DNA from: Enchytraeus crypticus
Lineage: Eukaryota; Annelida; Clitellata; Enchytraeida; Enchytraeidae
NCBI GenBank assembly: GCA_905160935.1
Contig: CAJHZI010000656.1
Span: forward strand, 649,001-713,000
Length of the DNA: 64,000 nucleotides
Direction: 5' to 3'
In this document: positions 35,063 through 48,330 of the stretch, in pieces
How the letters are laid out: the number at the start of each line of letters is the position of its first letter
How positions within the stretch are numbered: the stretch's first letter is position 1
Translations under genes and position numbers: made by a program
The notes under the pieces: model-generated
What the model saw: only the letters and a program-made list of their open reading frames with translations
What the model was told of the DNA's origin: nothing
The model's database searches: none

Positions 35063-35423
35063 AGTCCTCAGTGTAATATTTCGTACAGTTTTATAGTTCC
35101 ACAATTCTAGTAAATTTGATATTTTATCCAGTCGATGCAGATCCGTAGTCTGAAAGAATTTTATAATGTTAATATTTACATTTTATCAACAAAAACAAAA
35201 AGGTAAATATTGTATCTCTTCCAAAGCCAGAAAAATCCAATTTCAAACCCTATTCGTCGAAATTTTAAAGGTTAAAGTTCGTCGAAATTTTAAAGGTTAA
35301 AGTTATCCCAGTGATTGGGAGGTAACTCAAAAAAAGATTTTTGCAATAAGATTTTGTTTATATAGGATTACAGTTTTCTAATACGATATTTTGACATCAT
35401 CTATTCAAAAGGTGTCAACCGGA

Positions 35424-35503
35424 AGCATCGGTGTCCTAGTGGTTTAGATGCTAGACTTTAGATCATGTGGTTCCAGGTTCGATTTTGGCTCGATTCACTA
35501 TTA
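35424..35503 (+). repeat. tRNA-like sequence or tRNA pseudogene
   Basis: GTCCTAGTGGTTTAGATGCT resembles a tRNA D-arm/A box and CCAGGTTCGATTTTGGCTCG a T-arm with GTTCGA. The acceptor stem does not close. It lies about 270 bp upstream of the proposed RAB3GAP2 first-exon acceptor. Confidence 0.35.
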
Positions 35504-35764
35504 TTTTCAAGTTTGACTAAATTGTATTACTTTCTTAGGAATATGGTATGTTATGGTTAGGGTAAAGGGTAGAGGTTAGGGTTAGGAATAGTTTTAAAAA
35601 GTAAAATTAAAATTACTTTATATTTTTAAGTCTATTTCGCAATTACAATTAAGCTCCTCGCACAAATCTTCTTATTCCAGATCTTATTTTGGTCTACATC
35701 AAACCACTGCGCTCGTACCGTGTGCTAATTTGTGCTGGAAATCCCGCAATTGTTACTTGCAGTG

Positions 35765-35910
35765 ATGTGACGTCTCGAGACATTGTCTCTTCTCGAGACG
35801 TTGTCGAGACGTTTTTAAAAGTCTTGGTCTTGGTCTCGGTCTTGAACCTCATTATCTTGGTCTTGGTCTCGGCCTTGAGACAAATGTCTTGCATGCTTTG
35901 CAAGACATTA
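35765..35910. repeat. TCTTGGTCTTGGTCTCG-type minisatellite
   Basis: TCTCGAGAC and GTCTTGGTCTTGGTCTCGG units. It is related to the array at 37.06-37.25 kb. Confidence 0.75.
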
Positions 35911-36576
35911 AAATAAATTTTCTGGGTAACCTCAGTTTATCACTTTAAACCAAAAGAAGAAGTGAGCACAAGAACATTGAATAAGACAGTAAGACCAAAG
36001 ACCGAAGAATGGCAGGATAATAGCTGTCATTGCTTAAAGTTAAACACATGTTAGCTTCAACTGAGAGTGTTCATTCAGGACATTGTTTCTTTCTTTGTTT
36101 ACTATTTGAATGTCTCCATAGTGTAGGCCTACTGATCTAAGAGTAAAATCTCGGACATGCACATGCTTAGTTACGAGGAAAATGAAATAAATTGCCGAAA
36201 GGTTTAGATATGTGGAATTAAAAGTGATAGATATCGACATAGTTGATCATTTCAATATAATTCTGTCATTATTATTATTTTCATTATTATTTTCCTTTTA
36301 TCACTGTTTGTTTGCGTTATAATTCTTGGCCGAATTTCGTTTTTTAAAGTTTAATTACTACATTTGTTATTTGAATATTTTCTGTCATCTTCCTTTCTTT
36401 AAATGCTAAAATTTGTGACCGAATGTCGTTTTGTTTTTGGCTCTCTTTCGTATTATATTGTTTAGTTTACTTTCCATTATTTTCTAATTAAATTGTTAAT
36501 TGAATGTGTTTCCATTTATCGTTTAAGTACAATTAGGCTAACAGATTTATATGCTTCAGTTCATGGAGATGTTCAG

Positions 36577-36812
36577 CGGCGGATCCAGGAATTTTTAGTG
36601 TGGGGGAATTACTTGAGACATTGTCATATATCTTTGCTTAGATCTATCCTACGCTCAAGTCTTCTCCGGGACAGAGTTCAATTTATTTACTTGCACCGTT
36701 TTTATACTAGTAGGCCTATATTCTGTACTTAATTATACATACATATAGCCATGAACACAATGAAAATATTAGCAAATTTTATCGTCGGGCCTTGCCCTCC
36801 CCCCCTTTTTCA
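36577..36812. mobile_element. Partial relative of the 24.9-kb MITE
   Basis: It begins CAGCGGCGGATCCAGGAATT and has GTCGGGCCTTGCCCTCCCCC near its end; the second terminus is not intact. Confidence 0.4.
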
Positions 36813-36861
36813 TTAAACACATGTTAGCTTCTCTTTGACCTCTTCTATCCAACCATTACAC

Positions 36862-37050
36862 TATATAACTGTGACCAACACGTAAACCTCCTTTCCACTA
36901 GTACACCTCTTTGGACTGATTTTCAGGATTTTGGTTTGTATCGTTTTTGAACACCACACTCTGATCATCGGATTGGATTTGGTACTATAGTGTTCAATGT
37001 TGTCATGAACGGTAGTAACACTCAAATTAGTAATTACGCTGTTGTTGTTG
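36862..37050 (-). repeat. Family-E repeat
   Basis: Reversed: TTTGGACTGATTTTCAGGAT, GTGTTCAATGTTGTCATGAA and CGGTAGTAACACTC. Confidence 0.5.
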
Positions 37051-37059
37051 ATCTTAAGA

Positions 37060-37252
37060 CTCAATGTCATGGTCTTGCTCGAGTCTCAATGTCTTGGTCA
37101 TGGTCTTGGTCTTGAGAATCAATGTCTTGGTCTTGGTCATGAGACTCAATGTCTTGGTCTTGGGGGTTGTCTTGAGACTCAATGTCTTGGTCGTGGTCTT
37201 AAGACTCAATGACTTGGTCTTGGTCTTGAAAAAAATGTCTTGGTCACATCGC
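37060..37252. repeat. Minisatellite of GACTCAATGTCTTGGTCTTG units
   Basis: About seven units of 24-30 bp with the core GACTCAATGTCTTGGTC. Confidence 0.88.
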
Positions 37253-38156
37253 TGGTGACTTGAAGCTCACCCCAGGTTTGCCGTACAAATTAATGTAGCA
37301 TACTAAGTTGTAAGATTTACATTAAGACTTATTAATGTAAGTCTGAGAAAATCGACCATCACTCAATATATATAGTCTGTCAGCTGCTTTGTTTGGTCGG
37401 GTTTGCATGGATCAACCTTGGCGATGATCGGGTTTCAGGGGTAAACGTAACAAAAACGTAAACACGCATTATAGTGCAATGATCAACTATGTTGATATAT
37501 CTATCACTTAATAAGACATGTAGACCTTTAGGCAATTTAGACCATTTTTCGTGTATCCAAACGTCTGAGTTGAACTTACGTAGCCTAAAGTTTAACTCAA
37601 CTTACATGTATTTTGGAATAAATTAAGCAAATGCTCTAACTCAAATAAGTGAGTTTTACTAAATGTTACTTAATTTTGAGTTAACTTGCCAATGTTCTGT
37701 AGCACGGATCTGCTCTTTCAAAGTCTTCTTTGAATCAAATCTCGCAGCCTTAATTATTCTAACTGACTTTGCTATTAACAGGTACATATAGGCAATTAGA
37801 ACCTATAACGATCTACCTAGCTAGCTTTTCGATATATCTCGTTTTCATCTACTGTCTATAAGTTGTGAAGAATATTTAGACTTCTTTAATTAATTTAATT
37901 TAATATCTTTTACTTGTTATTTTGACTTTATTTTGCAAACATTTTGGACTCATTATATATCTACATGTAGAAATGAAAATAAATTAGCAAAATGCACATT
38001 AAACAGGAGAATCTCATATATCATTAATCTCATCTGCAGCTCGACACCTCGCTAGTGTCAATCAACTAAATTCATCGATGAGCAGCTTCATAGCCTTCAC
38101 CATTGATGAGATAATTAAGATTACTCAACAAGTTTTGAATTTCTCTCCCAAGCATT

Positions 38157-38315
38157 GTGATAATAATAATAATAATAATAACAATAATTAGAGTGCTACA
38201 GTCATCAATGAAAACATCGATCACTATAGAGTCAAAATCAAGCCGGCCAGCAAAAAGAAGGTCCAAAAACGGTGCAAATTCCAAAATCCAGAAAATCAGT
38301 CCAAAGTAAAGGGAT
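38157..38315 (+). repeat. Family-E repeat
   Basis: (AAT)n, AGAGTGCTACAGTCATCAAT, GCCGGCCAGCAAAAAGAAGG and AAATCCAGAAAATCAGTCCA. A clean copy. Confidence 0.65.
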
Positions 38316-40624
38316 TTAAAGAAAAGGAGGTTTAGGCCCTGGTCTCAACTGATATCGACATTATCCTCACTTCTCTTTTGAAGCAGTGCATCCACGTTCT
38401 TGCACCTACAATTTCCCTAATTGTTAACTTATACATATCTACTGTCACATTTCCATAGTCATTCAAAAATGACATTGTAACTCCACTTCTATAGAAACCC
38501 TCACTGGATAAGGAATCACTGTCCAACTTAAGTCCAACACTCAATCTATCATTCATTTTAAAATTCAGTGAGAGATTAAATTAGTCTTTCTAATTAGACT
38601 TTCCAGCAATTTCGAGTCCAATGGGTCAATCACCTCTTTGACTTACTTCTTGTTTGGTTAGCTTTGGTTTCATAGTGCTCAGTGATGACAGTAGGCCTAT
38701 TACTATAAATCCCGTCATTGTTATTAACTTATTAAACAGACGAAAAACAAAATTAGTTTGACTAAAGCCTTCATCTAACACCTACACACATCAATCCTTG
38801 TTTTATCTTAGTTCATATTTTATATCTTGCCGTTCCCTCACTTTTTGTGCAAAACTGACCCGTACATGACTGAATAAATGTTTTAATTGATTAGGCCTAA
38901 TCTTTTTCAATTTGATGATCTTACATATGTAGTCATCGAAATGCACATATCTTACTCTCGGACGAATGAATACTCGGCCTGGAATCGATTCCAGGCAAAT
39001 GATTAATCAACCCAAAATACCTGCAGGCATAACAATTGAGTCACGTAGAAATGTTCTACTGTATAGTAGGCCAGTCTAGCCCACTTATCCAATTACCATT
39101 AAGTTTTGCAGTGTTTGTTGCGGTATTTGATGAGATAAGGTCTGTCGCCTACAGAGGAAGCGGTCGAAGAGAGGAAGAGAGAGATGGCAAGTGGATATTT
39201 ATGCGGCTAATTCCTCTCGTCTTCCACGTGGAGTGGAGGAAAGTGGATTGAAGCGCAATCACTCGCTGAGTGAAGAGATCCGGAAGTGGATATCATTATA
39301 GCAAAAGCATCCTCGTCAAATCGTCTACATCATCAAGTCCTGACTTAACAAGCTTTCAGTTGTATACATTATACTATTTGAATATCAACAGTATATGTAT
39401 TTTAGCCAGCTGATTCGATTGATACAATACACACGTATAACTCTTGTGCTGATTTGAGATATCCGTTATATTTCCTGTATATTTCCATTTATCTGAAGTA
39501 CCAGATACCAATTATTCGAATATACCGTCAACTCTAAATTATTTCCACCAAATTAAAATTAAGTAATATATTGTTGCGAACCATTACTTTAATGTACAAT
39601 ACAATAGGGCCATGTGCTGTACGTTATAAATAACTGTTTAACGGTAAAGTTGATTGGCCAATTCGAGAGAAGTAAAAAACCTTAAGAGCGCTAATTTGAT
39701 TAACTCATATTAGTAGCCTACTGTGAGATTTACAAAACTAATTTTAGTTTTTGGGTGTACAATCATTCATACTAATTAACAATCTTCTCGCCAGCCTTGG
39801 CATTATCTTTCATCCACCCTTAGTAGGCTACTCATGCGTGCAGGTCTTTCAGATGCTCTTGTAATACGTGCTTTAAATTCCGGCGAGCAGTTAAAAATGC
39901 AGTTGACGAGCTGCCCTTTTGATCTCTCCTTTCCATCCCGATCCGTTTGGGTTGCTCATATATTCTTAAACCTCAACCAGTACTGAATTCATTTACTGGT
40001 TTACGAAATGTAAGAGTTATGCAGTTAAATAAATATATCCGTGTTAGTAAGAGGTATGTATTTTGGAAAAATGCTTCTCTTATATTCAAAATTTACAACA
40101 AAATTTGCAAAGCCTACAGAGGTCTAGCTATTGCAGCGATGATGGCCTTCAAAAGGCTACTTCATTCTGCATTATGTCCATTTAGCGTTACTACAGCATC
40201 TTGCACAGATTGTCGCTTTATAGTCGCATCATAAATATACTTAGTGATTGATTGATTGATTAATTGATTTATAACTGACTGATTTATTGAATGTTTGATT
40301 GATGAATTGATTGACTGATGAATCGATTGATAGAGTGATTGACTGTTTGTTTGTTTGGTTTGTTGATTGATTGACAATTTTACCGGTAAAATTTCATGAA
40401 TATGTTTGATTTTAATTTTTTATTTCATTTTCCCTCATGATGTTAAAAAAGAATTTGTGGTCTGCTACGCATTTGTTGAGTATGTGTAAGAACACTTTTG
40501 TCAAACCTTAAAACTTAATAATAGTGATCTCCGACAACTCTGTCCCACAATCCATATTTAATTGATTATTTTGCATTGCTATTCTAACACCTATTTAGGC
40601 TACAGTACATTATAAAATATTCGA

Positions 40625-40672
40625 TTTCGGGTGGGGAAACTGAGGTTAACATTAGCTTTACCAGCTGTTTAT
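40625..40672 (+). repeat. tRNA-derived SINE, terminal fragment
   Basis: GGTGGGGAAACTGAGGTTAA and CATTAGCTTTACCAGCT are the last about 45 bp of the SINE. Confidence 0.5.
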
Positions 40673-40754
40673 TACCATCTACGAAAGTCTGAGAAATTGT
40701 TCATAAATCAAATCATGTCTATTGTTATGCGTTTTAGTCCTGTTAGAATTATAT

Positions 40755-40965
40755 ATTTTATCAGTATTGTGTTCGAGTTGCTGAAGAATAGACCAATCGT
40801 GGACTACGCGTGTCGTAAAAGGCTACAAAGGACTAATATCAAATCCCACGTCAGAAAGGGCATTCGGTTGGTGAGCGCTCATGCAATCTCCAGAAATTGC
40901 TACAAAATTTTCTAAAATGAATGGAAAAGTAGTTCCATTCGTATCCTGACTCTAGTTTGTTCCTC
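40755..40965 (+). repeat. Family-D retroposon
   Basis: AAGAATAGACCAATCGTGGA, CACGTCAGAAAGGGCATTCG and GTTGGTGAGCGCTC, then CCATTCGTATCCTGACTCTA at the LINE-B-like end. Confidence 0.55.
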
Positions 40966-41465
40966 TAGTAAAGAGCACCTTGCTAATGCAGCTCTGTGGG
41001 ACATTATAGACTCTCTGTCATTGGCAGTCGCTTGTTCATGTTTTCTGCTCTAACATTATGGAATTCTCTTTTCTCCATAGGTCTATATTCTGACCTTTTG
41101 GTCCCATATTATGGACTTGCTGTGCCTTGTTCTCGCTTTTTTCAATTGTGCATACTCTGTCGCTATTGTGTGGTGTTTTTGTTGTATTTTGAGACGTCCA
41201 TAACGTTAAGTCCCTATTTATTGATTGAATAATTTATTTATTAAAATTGACTGATTGATTGATTCATCGATCGATCGATTGATCGACTGATTGATCGATC
41301 TATTGATTGATTATTATTTAGCTGTTAGATGCCTTAGCCGTGGAAGCAGCTGCGAAAGCAGATTTCACATTAGTTGCAGCAGCATTAATCAAAACATCTC
41401 ATATTTACCGAGCACTTGTTACGTCGACTTTAGCAGCCGGTTCAAAGGCAATACAGAACGTCCAC

Positions 41466-41478
41466 TTCTCTCTCTCTC

Positions 41479-41526
<48 letters not shown>

Positions 41527-41594
41527 GCTCTCTCTCTCTCTCGCTCTCGTTCGCTCTCTCTCTCTCTCTCGCTCTCTCTCTCGCTCTCTCTCTC
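41466..41594. repeat. (CT)n array
   Basis: A polypyrimidine CT array with CTCG and CTAT interruptions in the intergenic region. Confidence 0.95.
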
Positions 41595-42704
41595 ACTGTC
41601 TTTTTGTCAAGCTATCTGAACCTTTGGTAATCTTTTACTCTATTCACTTTTCCTTTTATGCACTTTTTATTCTTCGCTTTAAATGTAAAATATTGTGTGA
41701 TTTGTTTGCACATTAAAGACTGAAAGCAAAATTAGCGTTCGTTTCCCGTGTTTAAAGCATATTAGTGACGTAGCATGCTCTAGACTTCAATCTAGCACCT
41801 ACTTATCCACTGTCCATCTTATCTACATGCTACCATTTATATCTAAAGATATATTATCAAAATTATGTATTTGATTTTTAATGTCCCTTTCAATTCTCTT
41901 GACCTTTTTTCATCATTTCTGCCCAAAATTGCTTTCTTTCATATCGATTAATTTTCTTAGGAAGAAATAAGCATGAGCGATCATGACTCCTTGTTTAAAT
42001 TAACCTGTGTGGATGATCGCTGCCACACATGTCAGGAGCAATGATGGATTCATCTTAATGATCACGACTGTTAATGGTCTACGAAGTTACCATGCAGAAT
42101 TCTCGAATATGTAGTCAATCCCTACAAAAAATAAAGAAAAGAAGTATTGAGAGCGAGAAAGAGAAAGAAAGGATTATAGATAAAGGATAAAATTAAAAAC
42201 TTATAAGGAATGTGAAATAAGGGGAGAGAGGAAGAGATAGCGAGACAGACAGATAGACAGACGGACAGGCAGAGAGGGACAGGGAGAACAACCGGATGAG
42301 AAAAGAGTACATGTATAAGATATTGTAGCTAGATTATGCAATGGACGGTAAATCACTTTTTGCAAAGTTTACTGTTTATAGAATTGGAGGGTTGTTAAAA
42401 TAATTGTGTCCGAAAAGATGAAAAGTACACAATCGTAAACTGCAAGCACTATATGTACTTATATATGTTACATTAATCGCAGAATAAATCCACAGACGTA
42501 ATAGCAACGATAAAAATAAAACAGTACGAGGAAAAGCATATCAGTGTGCAGAAAAAGGATCAGTCAACACCAAACATGCATATTTAAATAAAACATGTGC
42601 ATAATTTATCAGAGTAATGCTATATTATAAGCTAAACATAGCTGATCTAAGACTGCTTTTTGCGTACTTGTAATGTATATATGCATAAAAATGACACAAA
42701 GCAT

Positions 42705-42800
42705 GTACTGAAGAAGGCAATAGAAAACCACCGCAGAAACCATATTTGTGCGAAACAAAGTTTAGGCCTACATTAATGTAGCCTTGGTAATAGTATAACT
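42705..42800 (+). repeat. Family-C retroposon fragment
   Basis: It carries GAAGGCAATAGAAAACCACC, then GAAACCATA and TTAGGCCTACATTAATGTAG. 3'-truncated. Confidence 0.4.
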
Positions 42801-42860
42801 ATTTGTGAAAAACTTGTTGATTGATGACGTGCTCATTCTTGAGCTTGAATTCAGACTGAG

Positions 42861-42892
<32 letters not shown>

Positions 42893-42897
<5 letters not shown>

Positions 42898-43105
42898 CAA
42901 TGTCATTACATGTTCCGCTAAATTTATCTTGGTACATAATTATGGCCCATACTAAGGATTTTATTGAACATTATTAATTAATAGTTAATGCAAATGTTTG
43001 TATTTTTATTTCTAAATTCGGAATATGTAAGTGCCACTTGTGGGCCTTTATTTCCGTTCATGCGCTCTAACTGTCTATTGTGTCTGCAAATTGTGATATC
43101 ATGTG
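42893..43105 (+). repeat. Unclassified interspersed repeat, copy 1
   Basis: Shares CCGCTAAATTTATCTTGGTA, AAGGATTTTATTGAACAT, GTGCCACTTGTGGGCCTTTA and CCGTTCATGCGCTCTAACTG with 52893-53080. Confidence 0.55.
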
Positions 43106-43229
43106 CGTATGATAAATAAATAAATAAATAAATATGTATATACATGTATATGTGTGTCTGTGCGCTTTTTTTTATGTGTATATAACTTTAACTTGATATT
43201 TTACAGAGCACTAAAGAGAAAGAAAGCAG

Positions 43230-43234
43230 GAAAG

Positions 43235-43291
<57 letters not shown>

Positions 43292-43320
43292 AAGCGAGAA
43301 AGATAGAGATAGAGAGAGAA
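43230..43320. repeat. (AG)n array
   Basis: A pure AG run of about 55 bp flanked by AAAG and GATA variants. It faces the CT arrays on either side. Confidence 0.95.
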
Positions 43321-43561
43321 AGGGAGAGATGAATGAGAAGGAATTGGAGGAAGGGATTCGTTTAACCAGTGCTGGATATGACGATATTATCAATGCAGGC
43401 GACGTATTGACGACGACGTCGCTCCACGCGTCTGATAACTAAGTAAAGAAACCCATATGACTCTTATTTCTCCGTTTCGTTTTATCCTTATCTCATCTCT
43501 AAACTCTCTTTTCTACTATTTCTTTTTCTTTCGTTCTTTTCTCTCTCTCTCTCTCTGTCTC

Positions 43562-44107
<546 letters not shown>

Positions 44108-44111
44108 TATC

Positions 44112-44163
44112 TCCATCTCTCTCTCGCTCTTTCTCTATCTCTATCTCTCTCGCTCTTTCTCTC

Positions 44164-44200
<37 letters not shown>

Positions 44201-44230
44201 GTCTCTCTGTCTCTCTCTCTCTCTCTCCCT
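44112..44230. repeat. (CT)n array continuing the ATCT array
   Basis: CT/CTTT runs directly after the ATCT tract, so the whole low-complexity block spans about 43,540-44,230. Confidence 0.95.
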
Positions 44231-44456
44231 GTATCACCTTATCGTCTTATCGTTCAATCCACGTGACAATCAATGTGTCCCTATTTGTCCTGATATTCTT
44301 GCGACTGATTCAATAATATCAATCACCTTTCAGCGCTGGTCCGACAGATAGCGAGATAGCGCATTAGCACAATTCTAGCCGACCTGGAGCTGTAACCGCT
44401 AATAACAGCTTATTGTAGCGTGAAAAATCTTCCCGGCCAGAGAGGCCTAACTATCG

Positions 44457-44573
44457 TTTCTATTCGACCGCAGATCAGTATGTACGGGGTTCAAATCCTG
44501 GGCTCGCTGGTCACTGCCATCACTTTCGAGTGAGGAAACTGACGTTAAAATTAGCTTTACATTATCTATATGT
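44457..44573 (+). repeat. tRNA-derived SINE copy
   Basis: ATTCGACCGCAGATCAGTAT, GGGGTTCAAATCCTGGGCTC, CACTTTCGAGTGAGGAAACT and AAATTAGCTTTACA, followed by a (TA)n array. Confidence 0.7.
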
Positions 44574-44574
44574 A

Positions 44575-44576
44575 CA

Positions 44577-44638
<62 letters not shown>
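44575..44638. repeat. (TA)n microsatellite
   Basis: A TA array at the 3' end of a SINE copy. Confidence 0.95.
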
Positions 44639-44640
<2 letters not shown>

Positions 44641-45321
44641 CTATTTTCACTGATGACGTTATTCACTCAGTAGGGTGACTGTAGATTAGTGTAGATTCAT
44701 CTACTTAACTGCAAATGCAGCATTTAGTTTGTAGGCGTGTAACTTTAGGCGAACTTAGGATCAGGTGTTGCAAACTTAATGTCGTCTGAGACGTTCCAAA
44801 CATTATAGGAAGATTACTAAATTTTGTTTCCAAAGAAAGGTCACCTATTTGAAATTCATTCGAATCAGATGTGCCAGCCTGCTATAATAATATGCTTAGT
44901 AAATTTCTAGTGGCTTTAAGAAGAGATAAAGAAATGGACAACTATGTAGTATGAGAGAGAGAAGAGAAGGTATCAAATTTCCGTTGCTACTAGGCGGACA
45001 GATGTCGTGAATATTAAAAAGTAACATTAAAATGTCCATTTAAGATTATTATAACGACTCATCAGTGAATGATCAAACTCAGGGGTTCAATTAACGTCCA
45101 AAATAGTAGGCCTGCTTTTGTTTAAATACGAAGATTCAAGACTCTACACTAGGAACTACTAATCACGCTGAAGCAGCTCTAGATACTTTACTATTGATTG
45201 AATAGCTATTATCAATCAGTTAAGTGGCCCAAGTTACAACAGCGGTAGACTTTTTTCAATCAATGAGGCTCTTTCCATTTTATTCTAGAAAACTGATGCA
45301 CAGCTAGAACCTAGAGGCACA

Positions 45322-45472
45322 CTGTCACAGTAGCTCTAGTTAATGGCTCACTGCTATCAGATTTGTTGTCGCAGTTGCTCGAATAGCTCACTGCTATCAG
45401 ATTTGTTGTCGCAGTAGCTTTAGATAATGGCTCAATGTTATCAGAGTTCTTGTCACAGTAGCTTTGGCTTCC
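45322..45472. repeat. 40-44-bp tandem repeat, about three units
   Basis: CTCACTGCTATCAGATTTGT and TGTCGCAGTAGCT recur at spacings of 40 and 44 bp; the third unit is diverged. Confidence 0.8.
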
Positions 45473-47142
45473 AGGCGTCGATATTTTATTGCACGGCATA
45501 TGTTGCGAGCGACGTCTGCCAACGTGAAGAGCAAATATATGGCAATAAATAACAGCAGCATACATGTGCGAGGTAGGGCTGAGATATGAAGAAATCACTG
45601 ACATCGTCTTGCGTTTGAGATTAGATCATCCAGACATTGTCTTCACGCTCATGGAATTGATAAACAAAGCTTTGCAAACAGATGCTGATTTAAAACTTAC
45701 ATTTCAATTTTTAAAAAACCCATATGAGAAACTTATGTTGAGTTTCGGAGACGTTCTTGAAAGTTTCATCTTCCCAAACAAATCTTAATCTTAAAACAAA
45801 TCTTAGGACGTGCATGTACATGTAGATTAGACTAAGGAGTGACCAATGAACTGTTCGCGTATCGGAAAAATAATCGGAATAAGTTAACTGTTAAACATAT
45901 ATAAAACCAATACACTATTATTAATTCCATAAAAGCAGATTTTTGCATTATTCTATTCTTACAAATGCATTAAAGTTTAATAAAGCGAAGCAATTATGAT
46001 ATTGTTGGTCTTGAACATGCTAAGTGGATGCTATGTTCAAAACTTAAGAATAATAATTGTCTTAGCTTAATTTAATATTATTTCTTTAAATTACAATAAT
46101 TGTCTTAGCTTAATTTCAAATTGTTTACATAAATTTCAGTCACATTTGAATTTTTGAATTGTTTACATTACCAGTAAGTAGACGTGTAGTTGTTAGATGG
46201 ATTTTCAGATTGATCTAAATACATGTCCAATGGATTATTTTGGTCACACGATAATGGACCCCACCCTAATCAATATAACTACAGTATTGCTTGCTTGCTT
46301 GCATGTTTTCTCTTAGTTGATGATATTAATCTGAGTTTAATAACTAACATTTTTACTAAAGCTATAATAGTAGAGGGCTAATAATGCTAAAATTAAAAAT
46401 ATTATCCAATCTCTTGACCTACTAACAGCAGGTTGATTGTCAAACTAAACATTGTGGAAGAGTTTAATTTTGCCCCCCCCCCTCCCCGCTTAAATTAATC
46501 TGTCGCGTTAACGACAAGGACTCAGGCGAAAACAGTGTTAACATTAGGCTAATGTCCTGACAGAGAAAATATTAAATTCTCGACCTGCGAATTTGTCCTT
46601 CCAAGAATATTCATGACTAATATGATAAATATATGAGGGATAATTATTTTCTCTCTATCTGTCTGTGACTGTTAGACTCTTTCCCCATCTCTCTCTCTTT
46701 CTCTCCCTCTCTATAGTTCTTTCCAATAGCAGGTCCAAGGTTCACAGTTCTAATCACTAATACTTTCAATACTATTCAAAATCACACCATAGATTAGTCA
46801 GTTAATACCATCATCAAGACCTCAACGAAACTTTTATGTAAAGTTGAACTTGATAAATATAAAGCAGGGTTTTTTGGGTTGGACATCCAATTCAATTTCT
46901 TGGCCATCTCGAAAATGGAAATGCTAAAATCCCATATAAAATTGGGTCTAGATTACTTTGAGCCACCGACCTCAATTTTGATGAATTGTTACAATAAAAA
47001 CCGTAAGATTAAGTCTGCTGTTGAAGTTGTTGCTTTTGAATCACCAGATTTTGTAGCACAAGTCTTGCCTAAGAAGAAACACATCACTGATTCTGATACC
47101 ATTACCGTCGAACTGCTCCGTGTCGTTGTGGTACCGAGGGGA

Positions 47143-47260
47143 GTGTCATGTCGTTGAGGTACCCAGTGTCGTGTCATGTCGTTGAGGTACCTAGTGGCGT
47201 GTCATGTCGTTGAGGTACCTAGTGGCGTGTCATGTCGTTGGAGTACCTAGTGACGTGTCG
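47143..47260. repeat. 28-bp tandem repeat, about four units
   Basis: GTGTCATG recurs at 47143, 47171, 47199 and 47227, exactly 28 bp apart, with a decayed fifth unit at 47255. The unit contains GTCGTTGAGGTACCTAGTGG. Confidence 0.92.
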
Positions 47261-47401
47261 CAGGTCAAAGTCTCTAATAGCTCTTGCGTAGCCAGTAGGA
47301 AACTTCTGATATATCATTTATTCAGTTGTTATTAAAAATTGCTGGTATATCGTATTAAAATTTCTTGTATATTATATTATTCAATTAATATTTCAATTAT
47401 A

Positions 47402-47484
47402 TTTCTCTGTCTGTCTCTCTATGTCTCTGTCTGTCTCTCACTCAATCCATCTCTCTTTCTTTCTTTCTTTCTTTTTTTCTTGTC

Positions 47485-47515
<31 letters not shown>

Positions 47516-47535
47516 CTCTCTTTCTTTCTCGCTCT
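47402..47535. repeat. (CT)n / (CTTT)n array
   Basis: Compound CTGT, CTTT and CT repeats in the intergenic region. Confidence 0.9.
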
Positions 47536-48330
47536 TGAGTTTTGTACCCAGGAGCTGCTTTTAAAAGCAGCTCCTGGGTACATAATTCTAATAACTATTT
47601 TTTGAAGACATATCCAAGAGCAAACCATAGATCAACCAGTTAATATCATCAAGAAGGCCTCTATAAATTATAGGATTCAGACTTAAAGAGTATCAGCAGA
47701 GCATATGACAGTATCTTTTCGAAGATCTTTCGCACAACTGACAAGGAAGTAATTATGTGATGCCAATATTATTTTAGTTTTTGGCCTTTGAGTATTTTAT
47801 ATGAATACCATAGATATAATTTTTTAAACAAATTAGTATTGGATGCCAAAATTATTAAAGGGATCGAATTAGATCATCCAGATTATTTAGAATTTGAAAG
47901 TTTACAAAGGAATATAATATTTCATCTTTTGATTCTGTTGCTAAAATACGATTAAAATTTTGGATCTACGTTGACAAAATGCTACATATTGAATATTCTA
48001 ATGATTAGTTGATTTGATTCTGTTTGACACTCGTAAACTACTAGTTTTCATTGCTTCACTGTACTTGCATGCTAAGTGTTGTTTCGTTTACTTTTCTTTC
48101 TTTTTTCTAAATCTTTGTTTGATACTACCATGTATTGGTGAAATAAAGTCTATATAAATCTATGCATAGAGTAGTCCATAGGCTTGGATTTAATTTAGCC
48201 TAAGCCCACTCTATCTGAATCTAGACTCCGTATGAAAATATCATTGAAGCTCGGAAATAGACGTTAAAGTTAGACTTCATTTAATAGCAAAAACGCAATT
48301 GCAGACATCATCAGCCAGTCTATTCAGAAA

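Noticed and set aside
35424..35503. A functional tRNA gene
   Set aside because: The D- and T-arm motifs are present but the acceptor stem does not pair, so it is listed only as a tRNA-like sequence.
39947..40234. 95-codon frame in the intergenic region
   Set aside because: No motif, AT-rich composition as in the surroundings, and no splice partner.
45564..45788. 74-codon frame MCEVGLRYEEITDIVLRLRL
   Set aside because: No recognised domain, no splice context and no upstream exon. Possibly a transposon remnant, but I cannot support a gene.
46879..47157. 92-codon frame with KIKSAVEVVAFESPDFVAQV
   Set aside because: No family recognised; it runs into a tandem repeat. Kept only as a note under the 28-bp repeat.
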